DNA of 5,070 bases from Candidatus Moranbacteria bacterium GW2011_GWE1_49_15 (GTDB lineage: Bacteria; Patescibacteriota; Minisyncoccia; Moranbacterales; GWC2-37-73): NCBI GenBank assembly GCA_001003855.1, contig LCPX01000052.1:1-5070 (forward strand), written 5' to 3'. Both the position numbers and the translations under genes were made by a program. Under the pieces are notes generated by a model that searched no databases, had not been told where the DNA came from, and saw only the letters and a list, made by a program, of their open reading frames with translations. Below are positions 1 to 5,070 of the stretch, piece by piece (position 1 is the first letter of the stretch; each line of letters begins with the position of its first letter).

Positions 1-164
1 ATCTTCATTTCATTTTCAAGTTTTTCCCGAAGATCCTTGGCAAGGGTTGAGATTTCCAAAAACGAAGAAACGCCGTCCTGAAAGACGGCTTTCTGGATCT
101 GCTTGAGCCTGAACGCAGGCTGGTTATTTTTTTTCAAAATTTCAGATAATTTTCCGACGTACAT
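1..164 (-). CDS. rlmN: RlmN-like rRNA methyltransferase, N-terminal fragment (runs off the window)
   Basis: The first 54 codons of a gene that continues beyond base 1, starting at the ATG at 164-162. The translation begins MYVGKLSEILKK and contains QPAFRLKQI (residues 15-23), KAVFQDGVSSF (25-35) and STLAKDLREKL (39-49). This is the order and wording of the N-terminal helical domain of RlmN ('PAFRxKQI...GV..F.xM..L.K.LR..L'). RlmN is a radical-SAM enzyme that methylates C2 of A2503 in 23S rRNA, and in some bacteria A37 of tRNAs. The diagnostic CxxxCxxC iron-sulfur motif and catalytic cysteines lie outside the window, so the call rests on the N-terminal domain only. The start is 6 nt after the PAP2 stop codon, so the gene is probably co-transcribed with glmS and PAP2. 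No Shine-Dalgarno sequence is visible upstream (GATTATTTATG). A paralogous Cfr-type methyltransferase is less likely but not excluded. Confidence 0.8.
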   Translation of the reverse strand, partial: MYVGKLSEILKKNNQPAFRLKQIQKAVFQDGVSSFLEISTLAKDLREKLENEMK

Positions 165-170
165 AAATAA

Positions 171-695
171 TCAGATCAAAAATATCGCCGCCATGCCATA
201 AGAAAATCCCAAGACGGATCCCATAATCACATCGGACGGATAATGCATGCCGTTATGGATGCGGGAAAATCCCATAAGGACGGAAAAGGCAATTCCGGGA
301 ACGAGTGTCGTTGGAAAGATCGAAGACAGAACGACTACCATCGCGACCGTGCTGGCAATATGGCTTGAGGGCATCGATCCGTCGCTGAACTGGTGTCCGA
401 TCGGCTTGATCTCGTCGGGATAGGCAACGAACGGCCTTTGGCGCGCTCCCATGAATTTAGGTAGGAGATATTTGAACAACCCCTCCGAAATCGCGAAATG
501 GAGGAACGTCACGACGGCAATCCTTTGCAAAAGAAGCGCTCTCTCTCCAGGAAAGTAAGCGAAGGAAATCAAAAGAACAGCCGACCATAAGATAGCCAGC
601 ATCTTCAAGCTGCTTACGAAGGCGGTCAGGAAATCGATTTTTCCCTTTCCGAAATCGTGGATATATTTTACGTATTTTTTCTCGATATCATTCAT
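171..695 (-). CDS. PAP2-family membrane phosphatase (possible undecaprenyl-diphosphatase)
   Basis: A 174-residue integral membrane protein with the full PAP2/type-2 phosphatidic acid phosphatase signature. Motif 1 is K80-x6-R87-P88 (KFMGARQRP), motif 2 is P109-S-S-H112 (PSSH, an accepted variant of PSGH), and motif 3 is S144-R145-x5-H151-x3-D155 (SRIHNGMHYPSD). H151 is the expected nucleophile and H112 the acid/base. Hydrophobic segments near residues 32-48, 55-78, 114-143 and 158-174 fit a small multi-pass fold with the active site facing outward. The family dephosphorylates lipid phosphates and pyrophosphates. Next to glmS and near ddl, a BcrC/PgpB-like role in undecaprenyl pyrophosphate recycling is a reasonable inference, but phosphatidylglycerophosphate or another lipid phosphate is equally possible from sequence. 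The gene starts at ATG 695-693, one base after the glmS TAG stop (TAGGATG), so translation is probably coupled. It ends in TGA, showing UGA is a stop here. Confidence 0.88.
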   Translation of the reverse strand: MNDIEKKYVKYIHDFGKGKIDFLTAFVSSLKMLAILWSAVLLISFAYFPGERALLLQRIAVVTFLHFAISEGLFKYLLPKFMGARQRPFVAYPDEIKPIGHQFSDGSMPSSHIASTVAMVVVLSSIFPTTLVPGIAFSVLMGFSRIHNGMHYPSDVIMGSVLGFSYGMAAIFLI

Positions 696-696
696 C

Positions 697-2523
697 CTAT
701 TCGACGGTTACGCTTTTAGCTAAGTTCCTCGGCTTGTCCACGTCATAACCTTTGCCGATTCCTACATAATAGGCCAAAAGCTGAAGCGGCACAACCGCCA
801 CCAAGGGCGTGAGCATTTCCAATGTTTTCGGGATATAAATGATTTCGTCCGCCAACTTGGCGATTTCCTTGTCACCCTCCGTCGCAATCGCTATTATTTT
901 TCCTCCGCGCGCTTTTATTTCTTCTATCGCGGAAATGGTTTTCTCATAAACGCTGTCTTTCGGAACCACGAACACCGAAGGAAAATTCTTGTCGATGAGC
1001 GCGATCGGGCCGTGTTTCATCTCTCCCGCGGCGTAACCCTCCGCATGCACATAGGAAATCTCTTTTATTTTGAGTGCTCCCTCCAGGGCGATTGGGAAAT
1101 TGTATTTTCTTCCAAGATAGAGTAAATTGCTGTATTTATCGAGTTTTTTTGCGATTTTTTTAATATCGTTTTTTTGCGAAAGGATTCCCTCGATATACTT
1201 CGGGATCTTTTTAAGCTCGCTGGCGATCTTTTTTCCCGTCGCCTCCGACATCCCTCTCTGCCTTCCGAGATACAAGGTAAGCAAGGCCAAGATCGTAAGC
1301 TGTGAAGTGAAAGCTTTGGTCGAAGCCACTCCGATTTCCGGACCGGCGATATTATACACTCCCGCATCGGTTTCCCTGGCGATCGTGGAACCGACCACGT
1401 TCACGATTCCCAGCGCCAACGCTCCTTTGCTTTTAGCTTCACGGATCGCCGCCAAGGTGTCCGCGGTCTCACCTGACTGCGAGATCGCCAAGACCGCCGT
1501 GTTCTTGTCGATCACCGGACTTCGGTATCGGAACTCCGACGCATATTCCACCTCCACCGGAATACCCGCGAATTCCTCCAACATATATTCCCCGATGAGT
1601 CCCGCATAGTATGATGTTCCGCAACTGGAAATTATTATTCTGTTTATTCCTTTGAGCCTCTCGTCCACATCCTTGAGTCCCCCGAGATTCGCCATCCCCT
1701 CTTTGACCAGGAGCCTTCCGAGCATGGCGTTGGAAACGGCTTCCGGCTGTTCGAAAATTTCCTTGAGCATGAAATGGTCGAAGCCCTGCTTTTGCGCCTG
1801 CTCGATCGACCAATCCAATGTGTCTATTTTCTTTTGGATCTTTTTATTTTTGATAGTCACGACTTCGTATGAATCTGATCCCACCACAGCCATTTCCCCG
1901 TCATCGAGATAAACAACTTTGTCGGTATACTTCACGATTGCCGAAGCGTCAGAAGCGACGATGTTCTCATTTTTTCCCACTCCCAAAAGAAGCGGGCTTC
2001 CGAGTCTAGCCGCATATATTTTTTCCGGCTCGTCGGAATTAAGAATAGCCAATCCATACGTCCCTCGGATTTCATTAAGCGCAGCTAAAACGGCGTCTTG
2101 GAACTTGAGTTTTTTCGCGAACTCCTCGATCAAATGCGCCACAACCTCACTGTCCGTGTCCGAAGAGAACTTGTGTTCTTTGGCTACGAGCAAGTCCCTG
2201 AGCTCACGATAATTCTCGATGATGCCGTTATGCACCAAGGAAATTTTGCCGGAGCAGTCGCCATGCGGATGGGAATTGCGATCGCTCGGCTTTCCATGCG
2301 TCGCCCAACGGGTGTGCGCGATTCCGACCATGCTACCAAAATCGTTACCGCCCAATTTATTCTCAAGAACCGCGACCTTTCCCGTAGCTTTCACCGTTTC
2401 GATTCCGCTTCCGATCACTGAAACCCCCGCGCTGTCATAACCGCGGTATTCCAGCTGCTTGAGTCCCTCGACAAGGACCGGGACTGCTTTCTTTTTTCCG
2501 ACATATCCGACTATTCCGCACAT
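697..2523 (-). CDS. glmS: Glutamine--fructose-6-phosphate aminotransferase (glucosamine-6-phosphate synthase)
   Basis: Converts fructose-6-phosphate and glutamine to glucosamine-6-phosphate and glutamate in the cytoplasm, the committed step toward UDP-GlcNAc for peptidoglycan. At 608 residues it matches the usual length (about 609). An open frame extends 16 codons further upstream to 2571, but the start must be the ATG at 2523-2521: the protein then begins MCGIVGYVG, and Met removal exposes the N-terminal catalytic cysteine of class-II glutamine amidotransferases. Visible motifs: HTRWATHG (70-77), N99-G100 oxyanion site in HNGIIENY, and D123/D125 in SSDTDSE. The first SIS domain (about 290-420) has SSCGTSYYAG (299-308) and SQSGETADT (348-356). 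The second SIS domain (about 455-590) has KEISYVHAEG (487-496) and EMKHGP (501-506), with H504 the expected ring-opening residue. The C-terminus DKPRNLAKSVTVE carries the sugar-binding lysine K603. The gene follows a 121-nt AT-rich spacer and is 1 nt from PAP2. No Shine-Dalgarno is seen before the start (TTTTAATCCTATG). Confidence 0.98.
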   Translation of the reverse strand: MCGIVGYVGKKKAVPVLVEGLKQLEYRGYDSAGVSVIGSGIETVKATGKVAVLENKLGGNDFGSMVGIAHTRWATHGKPSDRNSHPHGDCSGKISLVHNGIIENYRELRDLLVAKEHKFSSDTDSEVVAHLIEEFAKKLKFQDAVLAALNEIRGTYGLAILNSDEPEKIYAARLGSPLLLGVGKNENIVASDASAIVKYTDKVVYLDDGEMAVVGSDSYEVVTIKNKKIQKKIDTLDWSIEQAQKQGFDHFMLKEIFEQPEAVSNAMLGRLLVKEGMANLGGLKDVDERLKGINRIIISSCGTSYYAGLIGEYMLEEFAGIPVEVEYASEFRYRSPVIDKNTAVLAISQSGETADTLAAIREAKSKGALALGIVNVVGSTIARETDAGVYNIAGPEIGVASTKAFTSQLTILALLTLYLGRQRGMSEATGKKIASELKKIPKYIEGILSQKNDIKKIAKKLDKYSNLLYLGRKYNFPIALEGALKIKEISYVHAEGYAAGEMKHGPIALIDKNFPSVFVVPKDSVYEKTISAIEEIKARGGKIIAIATEGDKEIAKLADEIIYIPKTLEMLTPLVAVVPLQLLAYYVGIGKGYDVDKPRNLAKSVTVE

Positions 2524-2567
2524 AGGATTAAAATTTAGAATTTTGAATTTAGAATAAAATCCTAATG
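2521..2567 (-). promoter_or_regulatory. Possible hairpin covering the glmS start codon
   Basis: Read on the transcribed (minus) strand, CATTAGGATT (rc of 2558-2567) lies upstream and AATCCTATG (rc of 2521-2529) ends at the glmS ATG. These arms can pair over 9 base pairs with one bulged U, putting the start codon inside the stem. The intervening loop of about 28 nt is AT-only apart from three C residues, and includes a further 5-bp AAATT/AATTT match. The pairing is read directly from the sequence. A role in controlling GlmS translation is inference, and in such AT-rich DNA the complementarity may be incidental, although the AGGATT/AATCCT core holds most of the G/C in this stretch. Confidence 0.35.
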
Positions 2568-2632
2568 ACAAAATGTTTGAACATTTGAAATTAAAAAATT
2601 AAAAATTGATTCAAAATTAAAAATTCTAAATT
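2532..2632. repeat. 13-bp perfect inverted repeat in the spacer
   Basis: AATTTAGAATTTT at 2532-2544 is the exact reverse complement of AAAATTCTAAATT at 2620-2632, with 75 nt between the arms. The left arm also starts a short direct repeat: AATTTAGAAT occurs at 2532-2541 and again at 2546-2555. The arms bracket most of the spacer. Whether they are a degenerate mobile repeat, a long-range RNA stem, or simply low-complexity drift cannot be decided from one copy. Confidence 0.55.
2571..2586. repeat. Small palindrome AAATGTT-TG-AACATTT
   Basis: A 7-bp perfect inverted repeat with a 2-nt centre (6 bp if a 4-nt loop is required), located mid-spacer about 48-63 nt upstream of the glmS start. As DNA it resembles the dyad of a small operator; as RNA it would be a weak AT hairpin. 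There is no T run right after it on the minus strand to suggest a terminator. Low confidence in any role. Confidence 0.35.
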
Positions 2633-2639
2633 AAAAATT
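2597..2639. repeat. Three direct copies of AATTAAAAATT
   Basis: The 11-mer AATTAAAAATT occurs exactly at 2597-2607, 2615-2625 and 2629-2639 (start-to-start spacing 18 and 14). A variant with six A residues overlaps the first copy at 2589-2600. On the transcribed strand these give AATTTTTAATT units immediately after the ddl stop codon. The pattern is visible directly; I assign no function. It may be one member of an AT-rich intergenic repeat family in this genome. Confidence 0.6.
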
Positions 2640-2644
2640 ATTTC

Positions 2645-3742
2645 TTAGAAAGATCTCTTCAACTTGTCCTGTCTCAACTTCCGTTCTATCGCGAAATCAA
2701 TGAGCCTATCCAACAGCTCGGAATACCCCACGCCAGACTCTTCGAACATCTTCGGGAACATGCTTATATTAGTAAAGCCTGGCAAGGTGTTTATTTCGTT
2801 GACATAAAGCTCGTCTTTTTCAGTAAGGAAAAAATCGATCCTGGCCATGCCTTCACATTCCAAAGTGTCATAAACATACATGGCGGTTTCCTGGATCCGC
2901 CTTTTCTGATTTTCAGTCAATTCAGCCACGGGAACCGGCATGGCGGCATCATCGCTGATATATTTGGCTTCATACGAATAAAATTCGCTCTTAAGCTTTA
3001 TTTCTCCGGGAGCGGCGGCTATCGGTTTTCTATTTCCCATCACCGCACACTCTATCTCCCTTCCGACGATGGCTTTTTCAACGATCACCTTTCCATCATA
3101 TTTAAAAGCGATCTTGATCGCCGCCACCAATTCTTTCTTGTCATGGGCTTTTGAAATCCCCACCGAAGAACCGAGATTGGCCGGCTTCACGAAAAGGGGC
3201 AGCCCCAGATCGGCGACTATCTCTTCGATATCAGCGGAGTTTATCTTTGCGCTTTTAAGGGTGTACCCCTCCGCATTGGGGACGCCTGCCTCGTTCAAAA
3301 GCCTCTTCATCACATCCTTATCCATTCCCACGGCGCTGCCCAATACTCCCGGACCGACATAAGCCGCTCCTAGAATCTCAAAAAATCCCTGCAGACATCC
3401 GTCTTCCCCGAAGGTCCCGTGGGTTATCAGAAAAAACACGTCTATCTGCGAAACGTTTTTTCCGTCTTTAAGGTCTATCAGATATGTTTTTTCGTTTTTG
3501 TTGACAGCCGTAATTTTCAAAGATTTAGGGCTTATTTTAGTCTTCTTAATGTCCCCCGGATTTATCCAAAAATCATTATCTTTTCCGAAACGCCATTCCC
3601 CGTTTTTATCTATACCTACGAGTTTGATATCATATTTTTTCTTATCCAATCCGTTCCAAATATTCCAAGCGGAAACGAGCGAAACCTCATGCTCACCGCT
3701 TTTCCCCCCCATCACGAGACCCAGTTTTATTTTCTTTCCCAT
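2645..3742 (-). CDS. ddl: D-alanine--D-alanine ligase
   Basis: ATP-dependent cytoplasmic ligase that joins two D-alanines for the peptidoglycan stem peptide. It has 365 residues, the length of the longer DdlA-type subfamily, with an insert around residues 48-95 compared with DdlB. ATP-grasp motifs appear in order: GGKSGEHEVS (12-21, E17 binds the first D-Ala), THGTFGEDG (107-115, H108), MDK (140-142), FVKPANLGSSVGISK (184-198, K186 and the Ser loop), EKAIVGREIE (222-231), the omega-loop YSYEAKY (255-261), ARIDFF (300-305) and NEINTLPGF (315-323, Mg/phosphate ligands). In E. coli DdlB the Lys-Tyr at the end of the omega-loop favours D-Ala as second substrate; here K260-Y261 are retained, so D-Ala-D-Ala rather than D-Ala-D-lactate is expected. 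The start is ATG 3742-3740, 9 nt after the HAD stop codon, and agrees with the family N-terminus. The upstream context is TAATCCTATG, with no Shine-Dalgarno. Confidence 0.97.
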   Translation of the reverse strand: MGKKIKLGLVMGGKSGEHEVSLVSAWNIWNGLDKKKYDIKLVGIDKNGEWRFGKDNDFWINPGDIKKTKISPKSLKITAVNKNEKTYLIDLKDGKNVSQIDVFFLITHGTFGEDGCLQGFFEILGAAYVGPGVLGSAVGMDKDVMKRLLNEAGVPNAEGYTLKSAKINSADIEEIVADLGLPLFVKPANLGSSVGISKAHDKKELVAAIKIAFKYDGKVIVEKAIVGREIECAVMGNRKPIAAAPGEIKLKSEFYSYEAKYISDDAAMPVPVAELTENQKRRIQETAMYVYDTLECEGMARIDFFLTEKDELYVNEINTLPGFTNISMFPKMFEESGVGYSELLDRLIDFAIERKLRQDKLKRSF

Positions 3743-3751
3743 AGGATTAGT

Positions 3752-4387
3752 TTAAAAAGATTTAATGATCTTCTCCGCTTCCCTGAGGCTTGCCGCTTCG
3801 AAATCGCAGAATTCCGTCGGTTCGTCATGGTATCTTCCATCATGCCTTCGCATGAAAATAGTTTTCATATGGGGAAATCTCTTCTTCACGTCCTCAATCT
3901 GCTCCATCCTGTCCTCTATGAAAAATATTTTTTCGTCCTTCCTCATCCTGTCACCGATAATTTTTCCGATAGCTTTAGATTTCAGTTCGTCGGTGATCTG
4001 GACCTGCTCGCAATATTTTCCCACCCTGCACTCGCCTATCTTCATGTCCTGAAAATGGGATTCCCCATAAGACACTATGCAGACGAAATCGTTTTTGAAA
4101 GCCTTCAGGAAATCCACGCTGTCATCGAAAAGATAGGGATTGGTGTCCACCATGAATTCTTCCAAGTCTTTCTTGGCTCCCTCTACACGCATTTCTTCGC
4201 CCTTACCGATCATGTCCAAATGGTTCCAGGGATCATATGTTTTCAGAATCTTGTTTTGTGCGGGGTTATGATAATACCTGTCGAAAACATCCCTGCTGAT
4301 TCCGTGCTGAAAGAAAAGGTTCTGCAAATCCTCCTTGAATCTTTTGGTATTGAAAAGCACGTCGTCAAAATCTACAAATATCATCAT
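3752..4387 (-). CDS. HAD-superfamily hydrolase of unknown substrate
   Basis: A 211-residue soluble protein with the haloacid dehalogenase fold signatures. Motif I is VDFDDVLFNT (5-14), with nucleophile D6 and acid/base D8 in DxDxV. Motif II is probably S106 at the end of the strand FVCIVS (101-106). Motif III is K138 (or K136) in ELKSKAIGK. Motif IV is FFIEDRMEQIED (155-166), with E158/D159 as Mg ligands. About 95 residues between motifs I and II leave room for a helical C1-type cap, which usually selects small phosphorylated metabolites. The C-terminal FPHMKTIFMRR (171-181) is the usual last-strand region. It is probably a phosphatase, but the sequence does not identify a substrate. The start codon overlaps the glmR/yvcK stop by 4 nt (ATGA); a second in-frame ATG follows directly (4384-4382) and could be used instead. 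It lies between a GlmS regulator and ddl, so a link to amino-sugar or cell-wall metabolism is possible but unproven. Confidence 0.85.
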   Translation of the reverse strand: MMIFVDFDDVLFNTKRFKEDLQNLFFQHGISRDVFDRYYHNPAQNKILKTYDPWNHLDMIGKGEEMRVEGAKKDLEEFMVDTNPYLFDDSVDFLKAFKNDFVCIVSYGESHFQDMKIGECRVGKYCEQVQITDELKSKAIGKIIGDRMRKDEKIFFIEDRMEQIEDVKKRFPHMKTIFMRRHDGRYHDEPTEFCDFEAASLREAEKIIKSF

Positions 4388-5070
4388 ACGATTTCTTTTA
4401 TTATATTTTCATATTCTCCCAACTCCGAAATCATCATAAGGACCTTGGCCAACTTGTCGCTGTCATGACGGATAAAAGCGCGCTGGGAGGCCAATTTGTC
4501 GGCCACGCTGAATATCGGCCTCTTGCCGCTCAGCACGTCCGCCTGGATCACCTTGTATTTTCCTTTTCTTTGCTCATCCCTCGGAAAATCTATCAGCAAT
4601 TCCCGCTGGTTCTCGTATTTCTCAATGAGTCCCTTGCTTGGTTTCCTCATGTTATAAACGACGTAATCCAGCCTGTCTTTCCCGAGATATTTGTTTATCG
4701 ATTCCGCGTAAGTATGCAGATTGAACTTTTCCGTATGCCCTTTCTTATTCACGAGATTGCAATTGTAAACGACCAACGCCTTGGATTTCCTGATGGCTTC
4801 GGCGACGCCGTCCACCAAAAGATTGGGTATGACGCTGCAGTAATGGTTTCCCGGCCCTATGACGATCAGGTCGGCTTCCATGATCCTCTTGATCGCTTTT
4901 TTGCTGGCTTTGGCTTTCGGGTAAAGGTAATTCTCGCGTATGCCTACGGCTTCTATGTCATGGTTATGGTTGATCTCCTCCTCGCCCCTGAGCTTGTCCC
5001 CGTTGAGTAGCTCCATGTACAGTTTAGTATCCTGATCCGTGACCGGAATCACCTCTCCCTTTACGTTCAA
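4384..5070 (-). CDS. glmR: YvcK/GlmR-family UDP-sugar-binding regulator, C-terminal part (runs off the window)
   Basis: The last 228 codons of a CofD/YvcK-family gene whose 5' end lies beyond base 5070. The TTG at the window edge is almost certainly an internal leucine (LNVKGEVIPVTDQD), since this wording sits about 90 residues into family members of roughly 310-330 aa. Visible motifs: VIPVTDQD (7-14), ADLIVIGPGNHYCSVIPNLLVDG (positions 66-88), VYNCNLVNKKGHTEKF (101-116) and IRHDSDKLA (200-208). In Bacillus subtilis, YvcK (GlmR) binds UDP-GlcNAc and stimulates GlmS, and an arginine near the C-terminus is reported as important for ligand binding; R201 may be its counterpart (inference). The related CofD makes coenzyme F420 precursor, but the motifs and cell-wall neighbourhood favour YvcK. 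The GPG loop reads GPGNHYCS rather than the common GPGSLYTS. No rapZ or whiA, frequent neighbours elsewhere, is seen downstream. The TGA stop overlaps the HAD start. Confidence 0.88.
   Translation of the reverse strand: MNVKGEVIPVTDQDTKLYMELLNGDKLRGEEEINHNHDIEAVGIRENYLYPKAKASKKAIKRIMEADLIVIGPGNHYCSVIPNLLVDGVAEAIRKSKALVVYNCNLVNKKGHTEKFNLHTYAESINKYLGKDRLDYVVYNMRKPSKGLIEKYENQRELLIDFPRDEQRKGKYKVIQADVLSGKRPIFSVADKLASQRAFIRHDSDKLAKVLMMISELGEYENIIKEIV

Larger units (their letters stand above)
2524..2644. other. AT-rich low-complexity spacer between ddl and glmS (glmS leader)
   Basis: This is the only sizeable intergenic gap in the window, with 17 G/C among 121 bases (about 14%) in contrast to the clearly more GC-rich genes on both sides. 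It holds repeated AATTAAAAATT units, an inverted repeat, a small palindrome, and a fold-back that includes the glmS start codon; these are listed separately. It must contain the 5' leader of glmS and may contain a promoter, but I find no convincing -35/-10 pair: the sequence is so AT-rich that weak matches occur everywhere. There is no GC-rich stem followed by a T run, so an intrinsic terminator for ddl is not supported either. It is too short and too AT-rich to be a glmS ribozyme. Confidence 0.8.

Noticed and set aside
72..89. Hairpin GCCGTC-6 nt-GACGGC as a terminator
   Set aside because: It lies inside the rlmN coding sequence, encoding part of KAVFQDGV, and has no following T run; most likely coincidental.
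2564..2589. Tiny plus-strand frame ATG ACA AAA TGT TTG AAC ATT TGA in the spacer
   Set aside because: Seven codons with no ribosome binding site, inside low-complexity repeats; nothing supports expression.
2524..2644. glmS ribozyme/riboswitch upstream of glmS
   Set aside because: The spacer is 121 nt and about 14% GC, with no room or sequence for the conserved GC-containing ribozyme core and pseudoknots.
2524..2644. Sigma-70 promoter for glmS, for example TTCAAA or TTGTCA upstream of TATTCT on the minus strand
   Set aside because: The spacing is wrong (about 19 and 9 nt) and the hexamers are poor; in sequence this AT-rich such matches carry little weight. A promoter is possible here but cannot be placed.
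3419..4468. A 349-codon open frame on the plus strand spanning ddl, the HAD gene and the end of glmR/yvcK
   Set aside because: It lies entirely antisense to three genes with clear catalytic motifs, crosses their boundaries, and its Phe/Ile/His-rich translation shows no recognisable domain. It is a long shadow frame.
5068..5070. TTG at the window edge as the start codon of the YvcK/GlmR gene
   Set aside because: The family motif LNVKG-VIPVT lies well inside full-length homologues and the N-terminal Rossmann glycine-rich region is missing, so the gene continues beyond the window.

Overview
The window is a compact block of bacterial genes, all on the minus strand. Read in the direction of transcription (right to left) the order is: a 5'-truncated YvcK/GlmR-family gene, a HAD-superfamily hydrolase, D-alanine--D-alanine ligase (ddl), a 121-nt AT-rich spacer, glucosamine-6-phosphate synthase (glmS), a PAP2-type membrane phosphatase, and the first 54 codons of an rlmN-like gene that leaves the window at base 1. 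I see no tRNA, rRNA, CRISPR array, insertion sequence or attachment site.

Organism: the sequence does not name the host. Small densely packed genes, near-absence of recognisable Shine-Dalgarno sequences, and a low-complexity AATTAAAAATT-type spacer in a genome of otherwise moderate GC would fit a Candidate Phyla Radiation / Patescibacteria (Parcubacteria-like) genome. This is inference only. TGA is used as a stop codon (PAP2 and yvcK/glmR genes), which argues against the lineages that recode UGA as glycine.

Layout: 4384-5070 glmR/yvcK (C-terminal part), overlapping by 4 nt (ATGA) with the HAD gene at 3752-4387; 9 nt later comes ddl at 2645-3742. The spacer at 2524-2644 has only 17 G/C in 121 bases and carries direct and inverted repeats. 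One inverted repeat could pair the glmS start codon with sequence about 40 nt upstream. Then glmS (697-2523), a 1-nt gap, PAP2 (171-695), a 6-nt gap, and rlmN (1-164).

How the genes fit together: four of the six genes have a plausible place in cell-wall precursor supply. GlmS makes glucosamine-6-phosphate, the entry point to UDP-GlcNAc. GlmR/YvcK is known in Bacillus as a UDP-GlcNAc-responsive activator of GlmS. Ddl makes the D-Ala-D-Ala terminus of the peptidoglycan stem peptide. A PAP2 phosphatase could recycle undecaprenyl pyrophosphate. The HAD hydrolase is the gene of unknown role, translationally coupled to glmR. RlmN is a translation-related passenger. The most notable points are the glmR-HAD-ddl-glmS-PAP2 linkage, the unassigned HAD gene, and the structured AT-rich glmS leader with a TAATCCTATG start context also found at ddl.
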